Positions 11,505-21,340 of a DNA stretch of 64,000 nucleotides are shown here, piece by piece (position 1 is the stretch's first letter; each line of letters begins with the position of its first letter). Source of the stretch: Ophiura sarsii (Eukaryota > Echinodermata > Ophiuroidea > Amphilepidida > Ophiuridae); the NCBI GenBank assembly GCA_035610835.1, contig CM069449.1:15477963-15541962 (forward strand), written 5' to 3'. The position numbers were made by a program, and so were the translations under genes. The notes under the pieces are model-generated. The model saw only the letters and a list, made by a program, of their open reading frames with translations, had not been told where the DNA came from and did no database searches.

Positions 11505-11941
11505 TAGTGTGGTCCGCCCAAACAGCATGAAAAACCGATAAGCTGTGGATAATGCTCATTATCAGAGTAAAATTATGTGGATATGCAATAAAGGGTCGAT
11601 ATGTTGATCAGATAATTTATAAATGCATGCATATCAAAATAGATAGTGGTAGGCCTTGATTAAACCTGTAGAATTACACCTGCGCATGATGGTACATAAG
11701 TATAGATTAAGCTACGTCGGATAAAATAGCCTGACTAGTTTCGGATCTCTGATAGATAGAGTAAGATCCTCATCAGAGGCGGTAGGGGAAATAGATATTT
11801 AACAGATAGAGCAATGACATGACTAATTTGTCGTCCCCCCCCCCTCAAAATCAAATGATGCGTCCCTAAAGTCGTAATGGGTGGAAAAGATTGTGACGAC
11901 AAAATCGCAATAGTGGGGGGGGGGGGGGGGGGGGGGGGGGG

Positions 11942-12473
11942 AGAGAGACAACATTGTCATCTGTAAAACAAACACTCTCTATATGATACATAACCTTGGT
12001 AAAGTGTTTATGTAAATAAACTGTACTTGTACAGATAGGCGTTATTCACATACTAATATTTCGCGTCAATAAACGTCATTCGCGTATTGATACGATTTCA
12101 ACTGTTGCACTTGACAACACAAGAATAGGCGTGGCATCCAACCATGCAGCTGCAATGAATCATTCGTGTGAATGTGTTGTAGCCTACAGAAAGAAGAAAA
12201 CATTATCGTTGATACAATTTTAATTTCATAATGAATGAAATATTATATATACAGTGATCACCCGAAATGGTTCATCACATAAATGTCTCCCAATTACCGA
12301 AAAAAACCCGAACCATTAACCGTTGAAAATTTGTGTTATGCACAAATAGATTTATCGACACTGTTTTTTTGAGTAAACTAAATCCTCCTAAGTTACGAAT
12401 ATCTACCTTAGCCATGGAATTAGTAGTCTATCTACTAATTCCATGCTTAGACAGACCTCGAGCTCCGCGTGTT
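11942..12473. other. Non-coding stretch with one short palindrome
   Basis: I see no gene. A palindrome at 12413-12445 has 14-base arms (CATGGAATTAGTAG) and a 5-base loop, with CTTAG directly repeated on both sides. A ~24-base G-run precedes the stretch. Confidence 0.5.
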
Positions 12474-13142
12474 GTAACGCTTTCCACGCGGCAGGCGTCT
12501 GCAGACCTGGACGACATTCCAAATGTACACGAAATGTTTCATATTGGAATCACCGTGAGAAATGCAATGGAATAAGTACAAACATGCCTAATTTTGGTTC
12601 AGTAGTCCAAGAGCTAGGCCATAAAAGTTGGGAATGGTTTCTGAAAAATCTTGTTTTGTATTATGGTAAAACCAATTGTCGCGTGGAGAGTGTTAATAAC
12701 GCGTGGAGGGCGATGCGTATTATAACGCTCTCCTGTATAGGGTGCGAATTCGTCTAATAGAGGATATTAATTATTATAGTCGCTTGTGCCGTATTGTTTT
12801 GTACAGATATCAGTGATGATCTTCAAACACTTCATTGTCAAACTGTGACAAAATAAAGTCCTACTCTTTCGGCATGTTGAAACGAGCTACAAAATTACAA
12901 GGTAGATGTGTGATGTATCTAGCGATTCATAAAATGCTTTTATGACGCCAATATATGCGATATGCTCTACCCCTCTGCGTGTCAACAACATCTGTCAGCA
13001 GGCGGTAAATTGAATATCAAATAACTTTACTTTTCCGGTGATTATACACTATCGAAGATAAAAAGATTCAAGAACTTAATGGCTATGTTGATTTTTTTCT
13101 TCATTCTTTTCATTTTGGAAGTGAAAACAAAAAATAGAGGAA

Positions 13143-13308
13143 AATGTGTACTTTAGGTCTCAGTACCAGTATCGCAATACTGGAACATAAAAGTTGCTAT
13201 CGGTCGCTACTGCTACGATTTCACTGGACTTTGTACCGGTATCGAATGATACTGGGTGTTCCAGTATCGGAAGTACAGTCTAGAATCTGGGACCTAAATA
13301 CACTTTTT
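13143..13308. repeat. Palindrome array (CCAGTATCG/CGATACTGG), part 1
   Basis: Bounded by TGTGTACTTTAGGT and ACCTAAATACACTT inverted ends. It contains several short dyads of the form CCAGTATCG-nn-CGATACTGG separated by about 20 unrelated bases. Confidence 0.75.
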
Positions 13309-13368
13309 TCCAAAAAAGAACAACTGCTTGTGTGTAAATATGTGAGAAATTGTCACACTAGTCCACTG

Positions 13369-13942
13369 CATGGGGTAGCACTGACTCAAAAATGTGAGGA
13401 GTCCATTTGCATTTTTCAGGACCCTTTAAGGACTGCAAAAACTAAATTTAAGGGGTCCCCCAGAAATATTAGGGGTCCTGAAGTTTGAGCCTTTGAAAAC
13501 GGTCAAAAAATATTTTAGAGACAAACAGTCGCTAACACAGATAGGCACACTAGCGTAAGATCATGTAAATCATATACCTATGTCGTGTCCATGTTAATCA
13601 CTAGAAGATACTTATATATAGAATGTTTTGGAAATCGCTTGAACTTTTGCGGAAGCAATTCGAAGCGATTTAGTGTGTTTAACAACTTTTAAAAATACAG
13701 GATTTGCATTGTATTTATCTTTTACGGACATTAATAAATTAAAATGTAGGAACAGGATGGAGATTGACAATTTTCAGAATGTCTTAAGGTTTCCACGTCC
13801 ATACATCGTCAGATTTAAAGGGCCCTTTATTTTCGATTGGACCCGTTAGTGAAGTGTAATATGTAAACTTACGCGTCCATTATCGTCCAACAAGAAAATA
13901 GGGGGTCCTAGGACGCGAGGACGCGCAAGAACGCGAGCCCTG
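13369..13942. mobile_element. hAT-like non-autonomous insertion with 8-bp duplication
   Basis: GTCCACTG stands at 13361-13368 and again at 13943-13950. The related copy at 56640-57000 has the sequence once with nothing inserted. An 8-bp duplication is typical of hAT transposons, and the ends (CATGGGG and CCCTG) loosely fit hAT ends. The 574 bases encode no transposase. Confidence 0.75.
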
Positions 13943-14110
13943 GTCCACTGTCAGTGTTCCAGTATCGTATCGTTCAATACTGGCACAAATAAAATCTTCC
14001 AGTGGCTATCTCCATAAACGACATTTATTAGCCTGATTCTATCAATACTGGGACAAACACGTTCCAGTATCGGTCGGTACTGGAACACATGTAGGGTGTT
14101 CCAATATCGG
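13943..14110. repeat. Palindrome array, part 2, cut by assembly gap
   Basis: Further CCAGTATCG/CGATACTGG dyads matching the inverted copy near 56840-56935. The sequence stops at the gap. Confidence 0.75.
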
Positions 14111-14210
14111 NNNNNNNNNNNNNNNNNNNNNNNNNNNNNNNNNNNNNNNNNNNNNNNNNNNNNNNNNNNNNNNNNNNNNNNNNNNNNNNNNNNNNNNNNN
14201 NNNNNNNNNN
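14111..14210. other. Assembly gap (100 N)
   Basis: Exactly 100 unknown bases, a conventional gap size. It falls inside a palindrome array, a likely cause of assembly failure. Confidence 1.
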
Positions 14211-14680
14211 TATAGCCTAACTATTATCTGCCAAATGTACTTCCCCAGGGGTACCACTTTCGAGCGGGGTCTATTCAATAACGTGTTTTCATACATTAGT
14301 ATTTTCATACATGATTTCAGACATATTATATTCACACATATGATAGTCATATACTATTCTGAATGCCATAAATAACATAAAATGTGCCATATGCGCTTCC
14401 TCAGGGGTGTCACTCCTTTTAGAGGGGTTATATTTACTAACTGTTAAGCTCAAGACAGTTCAATTTCAATTTATTTATTTTTTATTTTTATTTTAATTTT
14501 TTTCACAAATATTAAGAATCATACGAATTTGAATGCCAATAGTTGACATTAATCTGCCAATTCAATGATCTTGGTATACATTATCCTGAATGCCATTGCC
14601 ATTAGTACATAAAATGTTCCATTTTTCTCCTGGAGGGTGCCACTCTCAAGAGCAGTCTTAAGGGACCGTTCATTATTTCG
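14211..14680. repeat. Possible diverged tandem repeat
   Basis: The theme (GCCA..AAATGT..CTTCCCCAGGGGTACCACT) returns in worn form at about 14229, 14386 and 14611, spaced roughly 160-225 bases. Similarity is weak. Confidence 0.4.
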
Positions 14681-15918
14681 CCCGCCGGATTCGAACAATA
14701 AAAATCCAACAGCTTCCGAGGCTTCACCCCCTTGACCCCACAAAAATGAAATTTATTTAATCATGAAAGTTTATTCAAATTATGCGATGTATTTAAACCT
14801 TCAAATATTCATTTAACATGGGGATTCATGGGATTATGACAGTCAAATTAGTACAAAGATAAAAGCTGTTCGAGCCGGCTATGCGCGCATGTGTCTACAA
14901 AATTGAGTTTATTGTTTTAGAAAATCGTTTAGAGCAAAAATATATCTTAATCATGGCAAATTTAAGTGTAAACGTGCACTGATATCATGTGAAAGATGAT
15001 GATCCTTTACCTAAGTGGATTTAGATATGTGCAAGCTTTTGAATTTGTCCCTCTCCTACATGTTTTAAGCAGGTTGTGTGAAATATAAATGATGAAAGAT
15101 ATATACTTACTACGACATTCTGTGCTCCATGCTCTTTCCACTTAGTAAGATAATTTATACATGTAATATAGAAGATATTCTCAGGCTTTAAAAAGGATTT
15201 GTAAATTCATTGTGTATGTGTATGTCATGCTATCTTCTTGTTATCATTAAAATATGAGAAAGAGTATGGTAAATCAGTGGGACACTGGGTAAATACAGGT
15301 AATTCTAAAACATATGGGATTTCACTTTGTCCTGTCCTACATGTATGTACATGGTGTGCAGATATAATAAACATCACAGAAAATAATGTGAGTTGTCGCA
15401 ACGGTTATTATAAATATTATTTCACATGGCACAATATCTCTTATTTGTCAAGGAAAAAGAATGGTGAAACATAAATAAAATACCAACATTCTTATAACAT
15501 TTATATGGATCAATCGAAAGGCAAAACATATCACAAAATATGGAAATATCATGAAATGAAACACATTTGATACAATTTTCTAAGCATATGAGGAGTAGAG
15601 ACTCATGATATGAATATCTTAGGTTAATTATTTCTTTCATTCCATATAGACATGTAAGAGGCAACATATGTTCATGGTTTTTGCAAGATTTAATGGCTTT
15701 GTAACATTGTAAAATGTGGTTGTCTTCTTTTAAGTCAAATTGTGTTGCCGAATATGCAAAATACTGCATTTTAAGTACTGTTTTTTGCAAATAAATTGAA
15801 AATGGTTGATCATACATAAATAAAGTGTCTAGATATGAATTCCTTGTTTGATTATCTTTCATTTGAACCCCATATTGACATACTTTCGACAAAGTAAAAG
15901 TTGTTTCCCTCTCCTACA

Positions 15919-15957
<39 letters not shown>

Positions 15958-16250
15958 CTGTGTGAAACTTTTGGGGGGTATCCCCGAAATTGGTCAAACA
16001 ACTTATTATGGGCTACCAAGTTACATGGTGCAACCAAAAATAGCATGAAGTATAACAAAAAGTGTTGCGGTGCTCCCGGGTTAATTATGCAGGCCTGAGA
16101 TAACACTGCGATGAAAACTTTTCAAAAATAATTATCTTGAAATCATTATTTTTCACAATATCGACTGAACATTTTGAGATCAAATCAACTGCTAGCAAGA
16201 TGAATAACAGTGCTAAAGTGTTTATTTATTTCAAGCTATTTCACGTGAGC
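14681..16250. other. AT-rich non-coding stretch with a long G-run
   Basis: A ~35-base G-run lies near 15920-15956. The 156-codon open frame on the minus strand (15422-15892) is AT-driven with no recognisable domain, and I do not call it a gene. Confidence 0.5.
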
Positions 16251-16732
16251 GTGGTGTAGCGGGAATCGCTTTTATTATAGGTTTTGGCTGTATTTTGATT
16301 ATTTAATTATAATAACAGTTGGAATACCCTTAGGACCTATTTTTGTAATGTGCGTAGTAGTGGTTAGCGCCGATTTACTCATTGTTGACCGTATCACGTT
16401 GACAGTACCGCTGCGCGGCCGTCACCTGACCTTTATGAGCCAATCAGGAGCGCTAAAATTAGCGTCGGTTTATACTCCTCGCGATATTGGATTGGTGATG
16501 CTGTATACGCTGTGTTGGGAAAACGGAAGAGCTGAAAAGAAAACATCCAAATCTTTCGAAAATCAGACGAATTGGTAGGCATCCTTGTAGAGCAGAACAT
16601 TGGTAGCAGAGTGGATGAGTCAGACGATAAGCACCTTGTAATGAATACCCATAGCCATAGGGGTTTACCTTGTGTTGCAAGGTCAGGTCAGGTCAGGTTA
16701 GACCAGGTTGTGGTAGAAGTAAGACGGACCGT

Positions 16733-16739
16733 TATAAAG
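16733..16739 (+). promoter_or_regulatory. Putative LTR TATA box
   Basis: TATAAAG about 120 bases upstream of the LTR polyadenylation signal, the usual U3-R order. The same site is present in the 3' LTR. Confidence 0.5.
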
Positions 16740-16853
16740 ACTTTGACCATTGACCCAATCTTGTATTAAGTGTTGCTAGTTGTAATTGTGTTTGGATGTT
16801 ATAAAAAAAAAACCCACGTTGTGATATATATATTGTGAAGGAAGGAGAGCGAA

Positions 16854-16859
16854 AATAAA
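16854..16859 (+). terminator. LTR polyadenylation signal
   Basis: AATAAA downstream of the TATA-like box. In the 3' LTR the same motif would end the transcript. Confidence 0.55.
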
Positions 16860-17087
16860 CTGTGAACTTGAATATTTGTCCGTGTCATCGGTTCGCGTTA
16901 AAGCCGAAAACGCATGGTTCTGCCCTGCAAACGAACCCGCGTGGCTAATCAATAATACACAAAAAGGTTTCCAAATTAAACCCTTCCCACGCCCAAAATT
17001 TGGTGGTGTCAGATCTGATCAATTCTGCACACTTGGACATCGCACGCGTGTGTAAATCCTAGTCAGCGCTCGCGCTCCCGCGACAAG

Positions 17088-17106
17088 TGGTGTCAGATGT
17101 GGGATT
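17088..17106 (+). promoter_or_regulatory. Primer-binding site, tRNA-Leu type
   Basis: TGGTGTCAGATGTGGGATT begins two bases after the 5' LTR. Animal tRNA-Leu genes commonly end so that the complement starts TGGTGTCAGAAGTGGGATT, which leaves one mismatch here. Confidence 0.8.
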
Positions 17107-17202
17107 TTCATTTTTCTTTAACGACGAATTTTTGGCTGTGAGTAATTAAATTTTGACGGACTTTGACGGTAGACTGTTGACGGTGACGGACTCGGCATCA
17201 CG

Positions 17203-17907
17203 ATGATGATGACTCGGTCAAGGAGGAGGCATCGAGTCTCCGGCAGTATCATGCCGAAGATGAGGTATCGTGTAGCCGGTGGTAGTACGCCGAGGATGAC
17301 GGGCGAGAAGAGGCACCATGTAGCTGGTAGTGATGTGCCGATGAGGACGGGTGATGAGACGGAACGAGTTGGTGGTAGCGCTCCGGTGAGGACTGGTAAT
17401 GTGACGGGACGAGTGGCTGGTAGTGATGTGCCGACGAGGACTGGTGATGTGACGGGACAAGTTGCTGGTAGTGATGCGCCGATGAGGATGAGCGATGTGA
17501 TGGGACAAGTGCCCGGGGGTGGTATGGCGAGGAGGATGGATGATGAGACGGTAGAGCAGAGGCACCTAGTGCCCGGTGATGGTATGGCGAGGAGCATGGA
17601 TGATTTGACGGGAGAGCAGGGGCACCAAGTGCCCGGTGGTGGTGTGCCGTTGATGACGGGTGAGCAGAGGCGGCGAGTGGTTGGTGGTAGTTTGCCGCAG
17701 ATGACGGGGGAGCATACGGGACAGGTGATTGGTGGTAGTTTGCCGCAGAGGACGGGGGAGCATACGGGACAGGTGATTGGTGATGGTGGGCCGTTGATGA
17801 AGGGTGAGCAGAGGCGGCGAGTGGTTGATAGTGGTACTGCAATGAGGCCGGGTGAGGTGATTGGTGATAGTAGGCCGGCTATGACGGTGAGTCGATGGGA
17901 CATGTGA
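17203..17907 (+). CDS. gag, N-terminal tandem-repeat segment (frameshifted)
   Basis: First part of the retroelement Gag. After an Arg-rich start (MMMTRSRRRHR) the protein is a chain of about ten degenerate units of ~20-25 residues, with consensus roughly G-G-S-x-P-x-R/M-T-G-E-x-x-G-x-V. The reading frame ends at 17907 only because a unit reads ATGACGG-TGAG where its neighbours read ATGACGGGTGAG, a one-base loss near 17885-17887. The same repeat pattern continues in the next frame (17895 onward). I know no family with this N-terminal domain. The long antisense open frame over this stretch is a shadow of its composition. Confidence 0.75.
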   Translation: MMMTRSRRRHRVSGSIMPKMRYRVAGGSTPRMTGEKRHHVAGSDVPMRTGDETERVGGSAPVRTGNVTGRVAGSDVPTRTGDVTGQVAGSDAPMRMSDVMGQVPGGGMARRMDDETVEQRHLVPGDGMARSMDDLTGEQGHQVPGGGVPLMTGEQRRRVVGGSLPQMTGEHTGQVIGGSLPQRTGEHTGQVIGDGGPLMKGEQRRRVVDSGTAMRPGEVIGDSRPAMTVSRWDM

Positions 17908-19969
17908 CTGGTGGTAGGCCGGGTATGACGGGTGAGCAAGGAAGCCGAGTGACTGGTGATTGTAGGCCGGGTATGACGGGTGAGTTGATGGGAGAAGTGA
18001 CTAGTGGCAGACCGGGTATGACGGGTGAACCAGGGAGTCAAGTGATCGGGGATAGTAAGCCGGTTATGATGGGTGAGTCGTATGGAGAAGTGACTGGTGG
18101 TAGGCCGGGGGAACATATACCGGTTGTTGATGATGATAGGCCGTCGATGTCGGTAGGGCATGCGGGGTTGCTGAATGGTGATAGACATCCTATGCAGGTT
18201 GTGCGGACGGGATGGGAGGATGGCGGTAGTGCACCGCCGATACCTGTAGAGCAGACGGAGTGGAAGGGTGGTAGTGATGCACCGTTGATGCTGGTAGATC
18301 AGACCGGGTGGATGGGTGGTAGTGGCTCGCCACCGAGGTCGGTAGGGCAGACAGGGGAAGTAGATGGGGAGGGTAAGCCGGTTATGGGGAAGGAGGCAGG
18401 GACACGGTGGGGTAGTGGTTGCAGTGATGGTGGTGGTGGTGGTGAAATGTGCAGTGGTGGAGGTGATGTTGGTGGAAGTGGAGATCGACACGGAGTGGAT
18501 AACAGTGATGATGTGGTAGTCGCTAACGGTAGTGGTAGTAATGATAATAGGGGTAGCTTTGAGGAGGCTGGTAGTGCTGGTGGAAATTCAAGCGGTGACA
18601 CCGAGTATTGGGGTAATGTGGAGAATAGTAGTGAGGTTGGTGATGACTTGTTGGGCTCAGAAACGAACGTTAGGTTGACAGACGGTGCGGGTAGTGCTGG
18701 CTATGCTGATAGCGAGGGGAGTCACTGTAGTGATGATTCTGGGTTAGGATCACGTGTCACAGACGACACCGAGTTGGGGGAGTTGGTGGAGATGAAGCAG
18801 CTTAGGGGACAGCTATCGGAGCTGAAAGTGAAGTATGCACGGTTGGAAGAGGTTTTGGAGGAGATGAATGATAAACGGTGGTGTGAAATTGACCGGGGGT
18901 CTCGTGAAAGGGAATGGCAGGAGATAGACGATGATTTAATGGATAGGGAGGAGGTGTTGGAGGCCAGAGAAGTTGAGCAGGAAGAGTTGCTGGAGAGGTT
19001 TAGGGTTAGGAAAAATGAACAAGCTACCCTGATGGCAGAGAAAGAACGAGTTTTTAAGTTGAGTTGTGAAGAAAGGTTAAAGGTACTACAGAAGAAACAG
19101 TTGGTTTTGACTGTTAACGGGGAAAGTTTGGTAGAGTTGGAGGAAGATTTGAGGCGTAGAGGGGATGAAGTGGTGCGACGGGAAGCTTTAGTAGAGCAAC
19201 AGCAGAGAGAGGTGGCGATGAGGAAGCAGCTGGATTCGAGGGACTATGACCGATGGGAGGGTGATATAATAGAGGGGGAGGTTGGATTGATGTGTAGGAC
19301 ATTGGTTGAGGAGTTGCTTCAAAGAGTAGTGGAGGCTGAAGGGTTGCGTTCGGTGGCGGAATTTCAACGAAGGAAAGCAGAACTCGTGGCCGAAGAGGAT
19401 GCGGTGAGGAAGCTCCAGGTTCGATTGGCGGCCGAGGAGCAGGAGTGGTGTGAAGTGTTGGGTCGAAGAGAGTCGAGGGTGAAGGAACGTGAGTTCGATT
19501 TGGGGCAGCAGACGCAGTTACTGGTTGGTCGGGAGAGTGAGGCGCAGGTGATGAGAAGATTGGAGGGTGAGAAGCAGCAGAGTAAACTAAAAGAATTGTC
19601 TGATCGGGAGAAAGCAGTGGCAGAAGGGGAGGAGAAGAATGAGGAGGTGTATGAAGAAGTAGTGTCGAAGAAGCGTAAATATGAGAGGAAACAGGCAGAC
19701 CTCGATGATAGAGCTCGACTGTTAGGGACGGTAGAGAGTGAGCAGAAGCAAAAGTATGAGAAGTTGTGTGACGAAGTGAGAACGAGACTGGCTTTGGCTT
19801 CGGCGCGGGAGGAGAAAGCCATGGAGCTTTTTGGTCAGGTGATGAGGCAAGAGATGAGTCCGCACCAGTTTGACGGAGATGGTAATTGGCGGGCGTTTTA
19901 TAAGCATTTTGAGGTTTGTCGAGAATACAACCAATGGACGGATGGGGACGCTGCGATGTGGTTGTATTA
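17895..19969 (+). CDS. gag, middle segment: repeats, coiled coil, start of capsid-like region
   Basis: Continues the Gly/Thr/Glu repeat units to about 18140, then a Gly/Ser/Asp-rich linker to about 18780, then about 350 residues of Leu/Glu/Arg-rich sequence with heptad spacing, a likely coiled coil. From about 19855 it reads SPHQFDGDGNWRAFYKHFE and on to W-L-Y-Y, resembling the beginning of Ty3/Gypsy-type capsid domains (aromatic residues, helix, N-x-W). A transposon inserted at 19970 cuts the frame inside this domain. Open reading continues to 20045 only in foreign sequence. The start codon at 17895 is incidental, because the true start is upstream. Confidence 0.8.
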
Positions 19970-21338
19970 CGAGGGGCATTCAGTAAATAATGAAAGTGAT
20001 CATGGTATGGGATGCATGAGTGATTCTATTGAGGGGATAATATGATCAATACAAAGTATGAACCTTTATCTTTCAAACAGTACAGTTTTGGATTTATAAG
20101 TGTGAACTATGACGTCATAGCATTGTCTCAAAGTAAGTACACTTGGGACACTACTTAATCAGTTATTTGGCGGGAAATTTGAATTATTTGTATGAAACAT
20201 GTGATAAGAAGATTGCATAACATGACACCAGAAGCAGGTAAATCCCTTTTTTTTCCACGTAAGTATGATAAAAAGACAATAACTTAAATCCCTGTGTAAT
20301 TTGATGTATGTAGTATATGAGTAAAAAGTAAGGAGAGGCAATCGAATAAAAAGTATACAAATATCAGTATTTCAAATAGCCAATTTTCATTGAAAAATGC
20401 CCAGTCAGCGAATCACTAATATTGCGGAAAATCAAACAATTTATGAAAAATCCAAGCAATTAACCAGTTTGGGAGATTCCATATGATAGTTAACTAATTT
20501 TCTGAACTTATTCGCATGAAACCTGCAGAAAATTTGCGCATGCGCAGACGGCAGATCATTTTGAACAGGGCCACAAATGGCTAAAATCAAGAAATTTACC
20601 AGATAAAAGCTTACTGTGCCTTCAAATTCTAATCAGAAATAATTAAAAATGCTTAAATCAATGTGTTTAAATATTGTGATAGTCAAAATAAAGATATACA
20701 TGAATATATCAATCAAAGATGGCTGCCACAACCTCTCTTATTACTGTTATCTTTAGAGCTACTATATATGTATTGTTAAAGTAATCGTCACATAATTTCA
20801 ATGGTTTGAGGAAATTTTATGAACAGCTCCTTCTGAAATCCCCACTATTATTGCTTTACATCCCACACAAATTTACTAAATTATAATCCCTCCATTGTTC
20901 TTTATCCTTTGTTGTTTTCAAAGGTATATTATTGCGGATTTTGCTAAATAAAAGCGCATTTGAGATGGTCCCTTCTTATTTGCGTTAAGGAATTCAGGTC
21001 TAAAAAATAATGTCAAGCGGAGATAAGTGTGTGTTCTAACTATGTGCCAAGTGTTATCTGTGTTTATGCTTGCATTGCCGAGATATACGCAAATGTATCG
21101 ATCAACCCATTTTCAACATATTACATATCCAGCCAAATAATTGACAGATTTTAGTCAGTGTCTGAAACCTATTGTGTTTATGTTAATGACATTACATAAC
21201 CAAAGGTATCTAACATTCCAAAAGTGTATTGTTTGAAAGACAAAGGTTCATACTTTGTATTGATCACATTATCCCTCAATAGAATCACTCATGCATCCCA
21301 TACCATGATCACTTTCATTATTTACTGAATGCCCCTCG
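19970..21338. mobile_element. TA-flanked Tc1/mariner-type MITE inserted in gag
   Basis: 1369 bases with terminal inverted repeats of about 120 bases, starting CGAGGGGCATTCAG, the first ~60 identical. TA stands at 19968-19969 and 21339-21340. Removing the element and one TA (1371 bases, divisible by three) leaves gag in frame across the junction, so the insertion site and duplication are certain. The interior has only short open frames and no DDE transposase. Confidence 0.92.
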
Positions 21339-21340
21339 TA

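Larger units (their letters stand above)
11114..11834. repeat. Direct duplication, copy 2 (with two MITE insertions)
   Basis: Second copy of 8534-8894. It is longer because two copies of the CTCGAGACAG MITE sit in it. Confidence 0.85.
8170..11868. repeat. Composite region bounded by TAGGGACGCACCATT inverted ends
   Basis: Begins TAGGGACGCACCATTAGAT plus a G-run and ends with a C-run plus ATCAAATGATGCGTCCCTA. These are the ends of a small foldback family whose compact copy is at 61087-61362. Inside are a direct duplication (8534-8894 and 11114-11834), a tRNA-carrying element and an A-B-A'-X-A-B repeat block. It may be one large element filled by insertions, or two half-copies. Confidence 0.5.
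12474..14110. repeat. Large dispersed repeat, inverted copy at 56640-58069
   Basis: The order is: TTAACACTTTCC MITE-like end (12474-12696), a ~440-base non-coding body, then palindrome arrays. The same order in reverse runs through 56640-58069, sharing TGTCAGCAGGCGGTAAATTGAATA and CACTTCATTGTCAAA-type blocks. The assembly gap hides the far end. Confidence 0.75.
16255..17085 (+). repeat. 5' LTR
   Basis: Begins TGTAGC and ends GCGACA, so it has the usual TG..CA borders. It contains a TATA-like box, a polyadenylation signal and a triple AGGTC tandem (about 16679-16697). It carries a short open frame also present in the 3' LTR, probably meaningless. Confidence 0.92.

Noticed and set aside
15422..15892. 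156-codon minus-strand open frame
   Set aside because: AT-rich, Cys/Tyr/Ile-heavy, no recognisable domain, no signal or splice context. Not enough to call a gene.
17118..18491. 457-codon open frame on the minus strand, Pro/Ser/His/Thr-rich
   Set aside because: It lies antisense to the repetitive gag segment and its composition mirrors those codons. No domain, and the sense strand explains the openness.
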